Origin: CAZEAC01 sp964510065
Lineage (GTDB): Bacteria > Bdellovibrionota_C > UBA2361 > CAIXSY01
DNA length: 64,000 nucleotides
Reading direction: 5' to 3'
Assembly: GCA_964510065.1 (NCBI GenBank)
Contig: CAZEAC010000007.1
Span: 25,492 to 89,491, forward strand
This document shows, one piece after another, positions 1-8,911 of this stretch. A program made the translations under genes and the position numbers. Within the stretch, counting starts at the first letter, position 1. Each line of letters begins with the position of its first letter. The notes under the pieces are model-generated. The model searched no databases. It was not told the DNA's origin and saw only the letters and a program-made list of their open reading frames with translations.

Positions 1-355
1 GAACTCCAGGGAACTCCGCTTTGAAAGCGACCGGACTTGGTCCGTGACGCCAGGTTGGAATCTTTCTAAATGTTGCCTTAATGGTTGAAAGCTCCTCGCC
101 CTTATCATCTGTAATAACAATGTCTACATGACCTGGAATCATAGTAAGATCTAAAGGCCCTCTCTTAATTCGTCCGAGAATCACTAAATTACCGTCATCG
201 CTGTAAATTGACGTGCTAATCTTTAGGCCAGGAGGCGCTGATTGCCTAAGCATCACGGATCTTCCCTCGAGCATGTTCACTCGAGTATGAATACAGCCCG
301 TGATCGTCAATCCCACCGCTATCAGACTTGCTATCAGCATTCTTTTGTTATTCAT
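1..355 (-). CDS. Lipoprotein, last gene of the metal-efflux operon (partial)
   Basis: An ATG at 353-355, preceded by GAGGAG, opens a frame that runs off the window after 118 codons. The N-terminus is a lipoprotein signal: basic start MNNKR, a hydrophobic stretch and an ITGC lipobox with Cys21. The rest looks beta-rich, and I do not recognise a family. It follows czcA with a 31-base gap and is probably cotranscribed with it, which suggests a periplasmic or outer-membrane role linked to metal efflux. The C-terminus is not visible. Confidence 0.7.
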   Translation of the reverse strand, partial: MNNKRMLIASLIAVGLTITGCIHTRVNMLEGRSVMLRQSAPPGLKISTSIYSDDGNLVILGRIKRGPLDLTMIPGHVDIVITDDKGEELSTIKATFRKIPTWRHGPSPVAFKAEFPGV

Positions 356-386
356 AATTCTCCTCATAATTTAATCATCCTCAGCT

Positions 387-3300
387 TTATATTCTTTCTG
401 AATTCTTTTCTTTCTCCCGCTGAAACAGTAAACAAAGTACCGGCAGGACAAAAAGTGTCAGCACGGTCGCAGTAATGAGTCCCCCGATTACAACAGTGGC
501 AAGTGGCGTTTGCACCTCTGCTCCTGTGCCTGTGGCAAGTGCCATCGGAATAAAACCAAGCGAGGCCACCAGCGCTGTTGTTAAAACAGGGCGGAGACGA
601 GTGATTGCGCCTTCTACAATTGCCTCCATCAGAGGTTTGGTATCGGCAAGTTTATTGATGAAACTCACAAGCACTAAACCGTTGAGCACCGCGACACCTG
701 AGAGTGCGATAAAGCCGACCGCCGCAGAGATGGAAAACGGCATCCCCCGAACCCACAAGGCGATAATTCCACCTGGAAGCGCAAGCGGTACACCAGTGAA
801 TACGAGCAAAGCATCACGCACTGAATTGAAGGTCGAAAAAAGCAAAATAAAAATTAAAAAGAGGCAGAGTGGTACTACAAGCGCCAGGCGCTCCTTAGCC
901 TTTACTAAATTTTCAAATTGTCCACCCCATGCAAGCCACACTCCTGCTGGAAGATTAACCTGTTCAGCAATAGCCTTCTGCACTTCGGAGACGTAGGAAC
1001 CAAGATCTCGATCACGCACATTTGCTTGAACAACTATGCGTCGCTTTCCATTTTCTCTACTAATCTGATTGGGACCCTCAACAATGTTTATGGTTGCCAA
1101 CTCACCTAGAGGGATGGTGTGCGGTCGGGCATCGACCAAATCGGCTTTTGGATCATACAGAGAATGTCTATCTGCATCATCGCTAAGTAAGATTGGTATC
1201 GGCAAACGACTTAGCGCGGAAGGATCGTTTCTCTGCTCTTCGGGAAAACGCACCATAATATCAAAACGGCGATCCCCTTCAAGAACAAATCCTGCATCTT
1301 TACCACGAATTGCAGCCGTGATTACCGAGTGAATCTCGGCTGGACGGAGACCAAGTTTCCCGGCTCTCTGGAGATCCACACTAATGTTGACAAATGGCAA
1401 TCCAGCGACCTGTTCTACCTTCACATCTGAGCCACCGGAAGCTTTCCGAAGTACCGATGCGATCTTCTCAGCGACCGGTAAAAGGACTTCAAAGTCTTCG
1501 CCAAACACTTTAACCGCAACGTCACTTCTTACTCCAGAGATAAGCTCATTGAAGCGCATTTGAATTGGTTGGGTAAATTCGTAGTTATTGCCGGGAAGAG
1601 TCTTTACTTTAGTCTCAATTCGCTTTCGCAGCTCCTCCTTGGGTTCAGACGGATTTGGCCACTCTGTTTTTGGTTTTAAGATAATAAATGTGTCTGACAC
1701 GTTGGGCGGCATTGGATCTGCCGCCATCTCAGCTGTGCCAGTCTTAGAAAAAACAAACTGCACCTCGGGGAAGAGTGAAATTTCACGTTCTACTTGAAAC
1801 TGCATTTCAGTGGATTCAGTGATGCTGGTGCTCGGAATTCGCATTGCATGCATCGCAATATCTTTTTCGTCAAGCGAGGGCACAAACTCTTGTCCTAATC
1901 TAGTGAATATCCAGGCAGAAAAGATGAAAAAAATGGCACTGCAACTAATCACTGCTATGCGATTACGTAAAGCGAGCTTTAAGAGGGGCTCGTAACTCTT
2001 TTTCGCCATGGAGATAATCTTCACATCATGCTCCTTGATTCGTCCACGGAAGAAGATCGCAACCATCGCTGGAATAAATGTAAGCGAAAGAACAAAGGCT
2101 GCTACTAAGGCAAAAATGACGGTGAGTGCCATCGGTTCAAACATTTTCCCTTCAGTACCCGAGAGTGAGAGGATTGGAATATACACAGTGATGATAATTG
2201 CTTGCCCAAATACTGAGGGTTGAATCATCTCTTTCGTAGATACCGCTACTTCGTGTAAGCGTTCCTTTAATGTGAGTTCTCTTCCTAGCGCGTGCTGCCT
2301 TTCCGCAAGATGACGAAGGCAGTTTTCGACGATAATTACTGCTCCATCAACGATCAGTCCAAAATCAATCGCTCCCAGACTCATCAAATTACCGGAAATT
2401 TTACCCTGCACCATGCCGATTGCTGTGATCAGCATGCTTATCGGGATGGCGGTGGCCGTGATCAGTGCCGCACGAATATTGCCAAGCAGAAAGAGCAGTA
2501 CTACGATCACAAGGATCGCTCCCTCGACAAGATTTTTTTGTACTGTGGTAATGGTTGCATCTACGAGCTTAGTTCGATTGAGTACCGTTTTTGCTCTTAT
2601 GCCGGGCGGCAAAGATTTATTTACCGCCGCAAGCTTCTGATCGACTGCCTGCGCGACAGTTCGACTATTTTCGCCAATCAGCATCAATGCTGTGCCAACT
2701 ACGACCTCTTCGCCATTTTCGCTTGCCGAACCGGTGCGAAGTTCCTTTCCGATCTTCACTGAAGCTATTTGTCCAATACGTATTGGAACTCCATCGCGCT
2801 CTGTGATGACTACCTGTGCGATCTGAGCTTCATTGGCAAGCAAACTTGCAGCACGAACTACAAACGCCTCTCCTCTATGTTCGATGAAGCCAGCTCCGGT
2901 GCTCAAATTGCTTAGTTCGAGAGCCTCTGTGACTTCGGACAAGGTTACATTCACTGCGAGAAGCTTCGCCGGATCAATTTCGATTACATAGTGCTTTACG
3001 AAACCACCAATTGCATCTACCCCTGCTACGCCGAGTACCGAGCGAAGCTGAGGTCGAATAATCCAGTCTTGAACTTCACGCAGATATGCAGCGAGTTCCA
3101 CGGTGGTTTGAAGAGACTTTCCTTCTGGAGTGACATAGTGACCTTCTGTTCTCCAGCCGGGGTCTTTAATGCTTAACGTGGCACCCTTTCCATTTGGATG
3201 CATATACTCTACCGTCCACATGTAAACTTCGCCGAGACCCGTAGAAATCGCGCCCATTTTAGGCTCCGCCTCTACAGGAAGACTCTCCTTTGCCTCATTC

Positions 3301-3641
3301 AGTCTTTCTCCAACTTGTTGGCGAGCAAAATATATATCTACTTTGTCCGCAAATACGGCGGTTACTTGAGAAAATCCGTTACGCGAAAGCGAGCGGGTGT
3401 ATTCGAGGCCAGGAATACCAGCGAGTGCTGTTTCGACCGGGAAGGTTATTTGTTTCTCGATTTCCTCAGGGGCGAAGCCTTGAAAAACGGTATTGATTTG
3501 AACTTGGTTGTTAGTGATATCCGGTACTGCATCTATTGGAAGTTGCAGTAGCGCCCTCATCCCAAAGATCGAGAGTAGCACTGTCATTAAGACAACCAAG
3601 ATCCTATGACGTATTGATGATTCAATAATTTTTTCAAGCAT
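387..3641 (-). CDS. czcA: CzcA-family heavy-metal RND efflux pump
   Basis: This is the inner-membrane pump of a tripartite RND exporter, which uses the proton gradient to expel divalent metal ions. It has 1084 residues, the full family length, with the N-terminal membrane anchor at residues 12-34 and a second membrane bundle starting near residue 370. The motif DFGLIVDGAVIIVEN at residues 426-440 is the form found in Co/Zn/Cd or Ni pumps, whereas Cu/Ag pumps (CusA) have a different motif with alanine at that aspartate. It follows czcB by 21 bases in the order czcC-czcB-czcA. The exact metal cannot be read from the sequence. Confidence 0.93.
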   Translation of the reverse strand: MLEKIIESSIRHRILVVLMTVLLSIFGMRALLQLPIDAVPDITNNQVQINTVFQGFAPEEIEKQITFPVETALAGIPGLEYTRSLSRNGFSQVTAVFADKVDIYFARQQVGERLNEAKESLPVEAEPKMGAISTGLGEVYMWTVEYMHPNGKGATLSIKDPGWRTEGHYVTPEGKSLQTTVELAAYLREVQDWIIRPQLRSVLGVAGVDAIGGFVKHYVIEIDPAKLLAVNVTLSEVTEALELSNLSTGAGFIEHRGEAFVVRAASLLANEAQIAQVVITERDGVPIRIGQIASVKIGKELRTGSASENGEEVVVGTALMLIGENSRTVAQAVDQKLAAVNKSLPPGIRAKTVLNRTKLVDATITTVQKNLVEGAILVIVVLLFLLGNIRAALITATAIPISMLITAIGMVQGKISGNLMSLGAIDFGLIVDGAVIIVENCLRHLAERQHALGRELTLKERLHEVAVSTKEMIQPSVFGQAIIITVYIPILSLSGTEGKMFEPMALTVIFALVAAFVLSLTFIPAMVAIFFRGRIKEHDVKIISMAKKSYEPLLKLALRNRIAVISCSAIFFIFSAWIFTRLGQEFVPSLDEKDIAMHAMRIPSTSITESTEMQFQVEREISLFPEVQFVFSKTGTAEMAADPMPPNVSDTFIILKPKTEWPNPSEPKEELRKRIETKVKTLPGNNYEFTQPIQMRFNELISGVRSDVAVKVFGEDFEVLLPVAEKIASVLRKASGGSDVKVEQVAGLPFVNISVDLQRAGKLGLRPAEIHSVITAAIRGKDAGFVLEGDRRFDIMVRFPEEQRNDPSALSRLPIPILLSDDADRHSLYDPKADLVDARPHTIPLGELATINIVEGPNQISRENGKRRIVVQANVRDRDLGSYVSEVQKAIAEQVNLPAGVWLAWGGQFENLVKAKERLALVVPLCLFLIFILLFSTFNSVRDALLVFTGVPLALPGGIIALWVRGMPFSISAAVGFIALSGVAVLNGLVLVSFINKLADTKPLMEAIVEGAITRLRPVLTTALVASLGFIPMALATGTGAEVQTPLATVVIGGLITATVLTLFVLPVLCLLFQREKEKNSERI

Positions 3642-3662
3642 ATAATTTTCTCTTAATCTCTC

Positions 3663-4604
3663 TTAGTGCTCGTGTTCAGCTTCGCTTTTTCCAAGCTCGG
3701 CTTTGAGTATAAATGTTTTACCAGAAAAATATTTCTCTCTGGCCTTGAGACCATTCAAAACCTCCGTCACATTTTCGTCTGAACGACCGAGCGTGAGTGT
3801 CCGTGGCTCGAACGATTCACCTTCACGAATAAACACGACATCTTTGCCATCAATCTTTTGCAGGGCCTCATTTTCAACAACAAGATCTACCTTGGCTGAA
3901 TCAGTTACTAAAACTCCTGAAACAAACGCTCCCGGTGAAAAGTGAGGGTCGGGGTTCCTGAGAAGCACTCGCGCTACCCGTGATTGAGTTTTCTCTTCAG
4001 TGACTGGCGAGAAAAATACCACTTGGCCTTCTTGAGTGCCGAGGTGTGAAGCCACTGAAAGCTGCGCTTTCTGATTGACTTTTACCCTGTCGACATCCTG
4101 TTTATAGACGGCGAGTTCAGCCCAAACTTCCGAGAGATCGGTTACGGTAAAAAGAACAGTTTCTTCGGAAACCGCTTCGCCCAGCGTGGCATGGCGTTTT
4201 ATTACAACGCCAGGAATAGCAGAGCTGACAGAGAACGTCTGTAAATTCTGATTGTTTTGGATCAACGCCAGTGGTGCGTCAGGTTTTACTACGTCGCCAA
4301 CTTTGGCTCGGACTTCCTTCACTACGCCAGAGAAACGAGGGCTTACGTGTGCCAACTTGTCATCTACGGGTACGATGCGTCCAGAAACCTGGATACCTTC
4401 CACGATGGTGCCTGGTTTTGCCTCGACGATTCTAAGATTAAAACGAGGAAGCTTCGCGTCGGGAATACTGATCTTTGATTCTTCCTCATCGTGACCATGC
4501 CCGTGCTCTTCATGGCTATCTTCGCCGTGATCATGTTCGTCGTTTGCAAGGGCGGTCATCGGGATAAACATAAACAGAGATAACGTAATTAAAAATATTT
4601 TCAT
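3663..4604 (-). CDS. czcB: CzcB-family membrane fusion protein
   Basis: This is the periplasmic adaptor that links the CzcA pump to the outer-membrane channel. The 313-residue protein has a signal peptide ending in ALA, then a stretch very rich in His, Asp and Glu (about residues 21-43) that probably binds metal. The usual lipoyl/barrel-sandwich and beta-barrel segments follow, and the C-terminal tail again contains His. I prefer the ATG at 4604 over an upstream TTG at 4622 because AGAGGAC lies at the right distance. The start lies one base after the czcC stop, so the two genes are probably translationally coupled. Confidence 0.9.
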   Translation of the reverse strand: MKIFLITLSLFMFIPMTALANDEHDHGEDSHEEHGHGHDEEESKISIPDAKLPRFNLRIVEAKPGTIVEGIQVSGRIVPVDDKLAHVSPRFSGVVKEVRAKVGDVVKPDAPLALIQNNQNLQTFSVSSAIPGVVIKRHATLGEAVSEETVLFTVTDLSEVWAELAVYKQDVDRVKVNQKAQLSVASHLGTQEGQVVFFSPVTEEKTQSRVARVLLRNPDPHFSPGAFVSGVLVTDSAKVDLVVENEALQKIDGKDVVFIREGESFEPRTLTLGRSDENVTEVLNGLKAREKYFSGKTFILKAELGKSEAEHEH

Positions 4605-4605
4605 A

Positions 4606-5844
4606 CTAAATGTCCTCTTCAAGAATTATTGCTAGTTCGATTCGTTCGGAGAAAGTTTGAGTCCAGAGCTCCAGATAACGCTCCTGAGCGTCGACATACT
4701 CCCTGAGTGTTTGCCAGAGTTGAAAGATACTACCCTGACCATCTCGGACTTGGCTTTCAAATGCCGTCAGCGCTTCGCGGAGTCCAGGAAGCACTTTGTT
4801 TTCATAAGCAAGTACTTCCTCGCGCCGAAGTGAATACGCTTTTACTGAGCGTAGCATCGAGGTGCGAAAAACTTCGCCTTGAAAAAATGATACCTTTGCT
4901 TGAGCAACCGAACGCTCCGCGTCTTTGCGCATTACTTCAGCAGTATTCTGACTATAGAAAGGAAGGGGGAAGCTAAGGCCCACACCGACGATATCAACTC
5001 CCTCGTTTGTTTTCTGGTAAAAGAGCCGCGGACGAAGTTCTGGAAATCGGTCTCTTCTCGCTACTGAAAGATCAGCCTCTGAAAGTTCAAGCAATAGCTT
5101 AGCACGCGATTGAACCTTTATCTCGCCATTCATGAGTCGGGTTTCAAGGGACTCTAGCGGCATAAGCGGCAGCAGTGCTGGAACCGAAACTTTTCTAGCT
5201 TCGATATTGAACCCGCTAAGCTGTGATAACTCGGAGAAAGCATTTAGAGATTCAGCTAAAACTCCTTTTAGCTCAGCCTCTGTCTTTGCAACTTCAGCGC
5301 GAAATACGGCCTCTTCTCCCTTGCCGTACGCCCCATCTCCAAGGCCTTTTTTCACGAATTGACTGAGCGAGCGCGCCTCCGGAAGTACCTCGTTAAGAAT
5401 CCGCGACCGCTCCGACACCACCCAAGTCCGCGCGAAGGCGAACCTTACCTTGGTTATAAGACTGAGGATATCTTTCTCTTTATCACGGCTACCTGCTTCG
5501 CGGATGAGGGATGATAAGCGATTACGTAAGGCACCCTGACTAAATTTGATCGGTTGAGTTATGCCGATTGCAATTTCATTTTTCCCTTTCTTATCCTCCC
5601 AAGCGCTGGGCACTCCAACCTCGGTGTCCAATTCAGGATTTGAAAGTACATTGGCCTCAAAACTTGAGGCACGCTGCATGTTAAAGCGTGCTTCAATGTC
5701 TTTAACTATAGGCGAGCCGTTGAGTGCGCCTTGAATTGCCTCATCAAGGACCAAAGGCAGCTGTTCGGATACAGCAAGCGACGGCAATGCACAGAGAACT
5801 GCAAGAATTGAAGCTAAGTATTTCTCTATATATTTTTTTGACAT
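4606..5844 (-). CDS. czcC: CzcC/TolC-family outer-membrane efflux protein
   Basis: This is the outer-membrane channel of the RND efflux system. The 412-residue protein starts with a signal peptide and has the two repeated long-helix regions of the OEP/TolC family, for example the segments around DLSVARRDRFPELRP and RSVAQAKVSFFQGE. The ATG at 5844 is preferred because GGGGAG precedes it; an upstream in-frame start at 5862 lacks such a site. It heads the efflux trio czcC-czcB-czcA and follows a small Cys/His-rich exported protein. Confidence 0.9.
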   Translation of the reverse strand: MSKKYIEKYLASILAVLCALPSLAVSEQLPLVLDEAIQGALNGSPIVKDIEARFNMQRASSFEANVLSNPELDTEVGVPSAWEDKKGKNEIAIGITQPIKFSQGALRNRLSSLIREAGSRDKEKDILSLITKVRFAFARTWVVSERSRILNEVLPEARSLSQFVKKGLGDGAYGKGEEAVFRAEVAKTEAELKGVLAESLNAFSELSQLSGFNIEARKVSVPALLPLMPLESLETRLMNGEIKVQSRAKLLLELSEADLSVARRDRFPELRPRLFYQKTNEGVDIVGVGLSFPLPFYSQNTAEVMRKDAERSVAQAKVSFFQGEVFRTSMLRSVKAYSLRREEVLAYENKVLPGLREALTAFESQVRDGQGSIFQLWQTLREYVDAQERYLELWTQTFSERIELAIILEEDI

Positions 5845-5954
5845 GAGTTCTCCCCAAAACATACAACCAATGGCAAATTGCCAATGAAGCTCAAAACTAC
5901 TAGCTGCCAGTTAAATAAGCTGACTAAGCGAGGCGTTAAAAGCAAACGTATTTA

Positions 5955-6341
5955 TTAGGCGTGTAGCGGTGGGGCATTTGGGGCTAACGCGAGAGTTCGT
6001 GTTAGCAACGAGGAAGAAAGGGCGGCGGTGTTGCTTTTCCCAGCGCTCGGCTGGACTGAGAGAAGATCGCTCGAAAACGTCACAAATAACGCTGAGAGAA
6101 TGTAGAGGTTTGTTTCAAGAGAGTAGATAGCCTCTAGGGGGGCAATACTTTGGCTCTTTACTAAAGTTGTTGTGACTGACTTGCACGGACTTCCGTGCTG
6201 CTGAGTCGAACCATCGACTGGGCAAGCGTGCTCCGCCGGAACAGCATTGCCAAGGAGATCCTCCAAAGTACAGTGATTTCCCGCGACAATTAACGCGAGG
6301 ACCAAGAATAAACCAGTAAATTTTGCAAATATACGAGACAT
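5955..6341 (-). CDS. Small exported Cys/His-rich protein upstream of czcC
   Basis: The 128-residue product starts at the ATG at 6341, with AAGGGA five bases upstream. It has a hydrophobic N-terminal signal, then a short region with four Cys and three His (from NHC to SPCK), and a second hydrophobic stretch. Small Cys/His-rich exported proteins of this kind are often found in front of czc operons, where CzcI-like regulators or periplasmic metal binders sit. That role is inferred from position and composition only. It is 110 bases upstream of czcC and on the same strand. Confidence 0.65.
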   Translation of the reverse strand: MSRIFAKFTGLFLVLALIVAGNHCTLEDLLGNAVPAEHACPVDGSTQQHGSPCKSVTTTLVKSQSIAPLEAIYSLETNLYILSALFVTFSSDLLSVQPSAGKSNTAALSSSLLTRTLALAPNAPPLHA

Positions 6342-6455
6342 CGTTCCCTTCAAGGTATATCAGATCGGTCACTTAGCGCAATTACTGAAGGAGAAATAAT
6401 CAAGACATCGAGGCTATTAGCTGACTCACTTCAGCACTCGTGTAGGTAACGAAAA

Positions 6456-7445
6456 TTAAAACAGCACTCGCGCTCCGGCAGTAACTATTGAGGAAAGGTC
6501 TTGGTGATCCCCACCTCTATCCTGAATTGCCGGAAAGAGCACCGCTGCCGAGAGCAAAATATCATCAGAAAATTTAACCGTCAGGTTAGGACCGACCAAC
6601 AAAATTGTACCACCGCTTGAAATAACAGTGTCGCTATTCTGGGAATCCTTTTCCCCATATTGCAGGTTTATATCGAGTCCAATAAAAGATGAAATGTTTG
6701 CTTCTCGCTGAATGGGAGTATCAATAAATAGTGAAAACGAAGAAGCATCTCCAAATTGATAATCTTGCGCGCCCTCTGATCTAAATATGTGGATCGCGTT
6801 GCCTCTGAGAATAAGCGGCTCTAGGTTGTATTGGTAGGTCAACCCAAGTGTTACATCAGTAGAACCCGTGCCAGGTTGAAGTTCAGGCTCGAATCGGATG
6901 TCATCGCTGTCCCTCTGGGAAGTTGAGCCAGTAGGAAATTTTATACCCATTAGAGCGCCTAAATATCCTTTTTCGCCGCGCAAGAAGCGCCAGTTGCCTA
7001 TGAGGCTCGCGTCTCCAATTCCTTCTGAATTCTCAACTGAGCTTTCACGCTTATCGAAGCGCTCGACAAATGGAACATGTGCCAAAACACTTAGGCTTTG
7101 AGAAAGATTAACTCCTGCACTTAAATGATAAAATCGTTCCATGGAACGATTGTGACCGTGCTCCTCCTGGGAGTCTTGCTCACCACTATTTGATACAGTT
7201 TCAGCACTTTCATGATGCTCAGATTCTTCTTTCGAAGCATGACCATCGCTTTCAGTGGTTTGTGTGTCCCAGTTCTGATACTCGTACCTAAAATCGACAA
7301 AATAGCCTTCTTTATCTGCTCCGAGAGAGTAAGACGTATCGCGTTCAATTCTAGGCAAGAAACAGGATTCGCAGTTGGCATAAGCATCGGACGCAAAAAG
7401 AGTCATTAATCCGATAATTATTGGGCTCAAAGCACGAAGTTTCAT
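6456..7445 (-). CDS. Outer-membrane beta-barrel protein with acidic/His-rich loop
   Basis: The 329-residue protein has a signal peptide (about residues 1-23, ending SDAYA) followed by a CESC motif. A long Glu/His/Ser-rich segment follows (about residues 65-100), and then alternating hydrophobic and polar strands that end in Phe, as expected of an outer-membrane barrel. GGAAC precedes the ATG at 7445; an earlier in-frame start at 7523 would bury the signal peptide. Its place beside the czc genes and its His/Glu-rich loop suggest a role in metal handling. The family is not certain. Confidence 0.7.
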   Translation of the reverse strand: MKLRALSPIIIGLMTLFASDAYANCESCFLPRIERDTSYSLGADKEGYFVDFRYEYQNWDTQTTESDGHASKEESEHHESAETVSNSGEQDSQEEHGHNRSMERFYHLSAGVNLSQSLSVLAHVPFVERFDKRESSVENSEGIGDASLIGNWRFLRGEKGYLGALMGIKFPTGSTSQRDSDDIRFEPELQPGTGSTDVTLGLTYQYNLEPLILRGNAIHIFRSEGAQDYQFGDASSFSLFIDTPIQREANISSFIGLDINLQYGEKDSQNSDTVISSGGTILLVGPNLTVKFSDDILLSAAVLFPAIQDRGGDHQDLSSIVTAGARVLF

Positions 7446-7706
7446 AAAGTTCCAAAATAATAAAAACCTACTGATAATATCTATGGGAGTTATCTCAAAA
7501 GTCAATGCGACCAATTGCCGCACCTACTGATAAATGTAGCTACTTTATTTCTAAACCTCATGGATCGTCTTTGCTAGCCTTAGTCACCCACACGGTTCAT
7601 GCTGGTTGGATTTCTGTGAGGGAACCATCGCCACCACTCCTCCATCGGCCCCTCATGATCATGAAGATGGAGAAATGCATACACATTAAAATATGGAGGA
7701 ATGACT

Positions 7707-7850
7707 ATGAATAAGGAAACTAAATCAAACATCAAAATTGGCGTTATAGCACTCATAGTGATAAGCGTAATTATGTTTGGACTTTATAAGTATCAAGCAG
7801 CTCAAAATAAAGCACATAGCCACGGTAATGGGGGATACCATTCGCACTGA
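7707..7850 (+). CDS. Small single-span membrane protein with His-rich tail
   Basis: This 47-codon gene starts at ATG 7707, six bases after a strong GGAGGA. The product has a charged N-terminus, one membrane helix (about residues 10-27) and a short tail with four His, ending in HSH. It is divergent from the outer-membrane barrel gene and 50 bases before the DUF3147-like gene. The good ribosome site and the His-rich tail beside a metal-efflux operon support it as real. The function is unknown; a periplasmic metal-binding peptide is a guess. Confidence 0.55.
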   Translation: MNKETKSNIKIGVIALIVISVIMFGLYKYQAAQNKAHSHGNGGYHSH

Positions 7851-7900
7851 TTATACTTAATGATTTGGATAGTCGCAGCGATCAGGCGGGTAAAAGACTT

Positions 7901-8239
7901 ATGTACTACGCTATCAAAATATTTATCTCAGCAATCATAATAGTGTCTGTCTCTGAGGTTGCTAAGCGGAGTATCTTTCTTGGAGCAGTAACGGCATCCC
8001 TTCCCCTTATTTCTCTTTTTTCGATTTGTTGGCTTTACCATGAAACTCGTGACATCGAAAAAATATCGCTACTATCATGCGAGATTTTCTGGCTTGTCAT
8101 TCCATCACTTGCCTTTTTTGCTGTACTTCCATGGTTACTTGCGAATGGGAAAAGATTTGCGTTTTCAATGACCGCAGGAATCTTAGTAACAATTTTTGCC
8201 TACTTTGGAATGATTTCTATTCGTCGCTATTTGTTCTGA
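7901..8239 (+). CDS. DUF3147-like small membrane protein
   Basis: The product is 112 residues with four predicted membrane helices and almost nothing else. The pattern (MYYAIKIF, SVSEVAKRS, WLYHETRDIEKIS) matches my recollection of the DUF3147 family, often found beside metal or multidrug resistance genes. The ATG at 7901 gives the family's usual length; an in-frame TTG at 7865 would add 12 residues. It follows the small His-rich membrane protein on the same strand. The molecular function is not known. Confidence 0.7.
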   Translation: MYYAIKIFISAIIIVSVSEVAKRSIFLGAVTASLPLISLFSICWLYHETRDIEKISLLSCEIFWLVIPSLAFFAVLPWLLANGKRFAFSMTAGILVTIFAYFGMISIRRYLF

Positions 8240-8295
8240 TGGTTTCATCAGATATAGTAGGTAACATAAGGTACCTACTATACGAATGTTATCCG

Positions 8296-8907
8296 CTATG
8301 GCTTTTCCGAGTCCGAGACCTGTTGACTAACCCATCCAACTTCGCCGCTTGGTGCATAGACCTGAGCCCATTCTCCGCTTAAGCCGATTTGTACGAGTCG
8401 CGTTCCAGCCGAGATCGCCATTAAAGGTGATGAAGTTTTTGATGGGCCAGTTCTGATATATGCCTTCTTGGTTACGACGCGAGTTGCAGCGGTTTGCATC
8501 AGCTCCATACTAGATTCGTCTTTATGAGCACTTTCTAATACTATTATGCGTGATTCTTGATCCTTAACATGCGCGACCAGAGCGCTAACCAGGTTCACTA
8601 ATTTCGCATCATGCTTTTCCTTACTCGTCACCATAGTCGAATCTGCAATCGCAATCTGCTCAATTGTATTGGCCCGGGCTGATTGTGAAAAATGAGACGC
8701 AGCCATAACGCTTAGACCAAGCAGCATCACAATCAACACATGCGTAACAGGCGATCTCATCACATGACGATCTTGATGCGCTATGTGCGCTTTTGGTGGA
8801 GACGGCAGTTCGATAAAGCTCAAATAGGAACTGTGGATCTTGCCCGTGCGCACCATCTCTCGTATTTGTTCTTTTTCTGATTCTGTATAGCAATGCGCGG
8901 TAGTCAT
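8296..8907 (-). CDS. Inner-membrane protein with periplasmic bacterial SH3 domain
   Basis: The 203-residue protein has a soluble N-terminus of about 50 residues, one membrane helix (about 54-71), a coiled-coil-like segment (about 100-125) and a C-terminal SH3b domain (about 140-198; KKAYIRTGPS, GEWAQVYAPSGEVGWV). SH3b domains commonly bind peptidoglycan peptides. It starts four bases after the stop of trbB and is in the same transcription unit, so it is probably an accessory of the transfer apparatus that anchors or recognises the cell wall. I know of no standard Trb component with this layout. Confidence 0.75.
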   Translation of the reverse strand: MTTAHCYTESEKEQIREMVRTGKIHSSYLSFIELPSPPKAHIAHQDRHVMRSPVTHVLIVMLLGLSVMAASHFSQSARANTIEQIAIADSTMVTSKEKHDAKLVNLVSALVAHVKDQESRIIVLESAHKDESSMELMQTAATRVVTKKAYIRTGPSKTSSPLMAISAGTRLVQIGLSGEWAQVYAPSGEVGWVSQQVSDSEKP

Positions 8908-8911
8908 AGAA

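Noticed and set aside
51..60. GTTGGAATCT near the left edge as another copy of the ICE motif
   Set aside because: It lies inside a coding sequence, matches only part of the decamer in reverse and is not upstream of a visible start.
2292..3551. Several plus-strand frames across czcA
   Set aside because: They are antisense shadows of a complete, well-conserved pump gene.
7555..7689. Open frame ending in a His/Asp-rich peptide (HDHEDGEMHTH)
   Set aside because: No ATG at a suitable place and no ribosome site, and the frame opens after a stop. I mention it as a possible decayed gene but do not list it as a feature.
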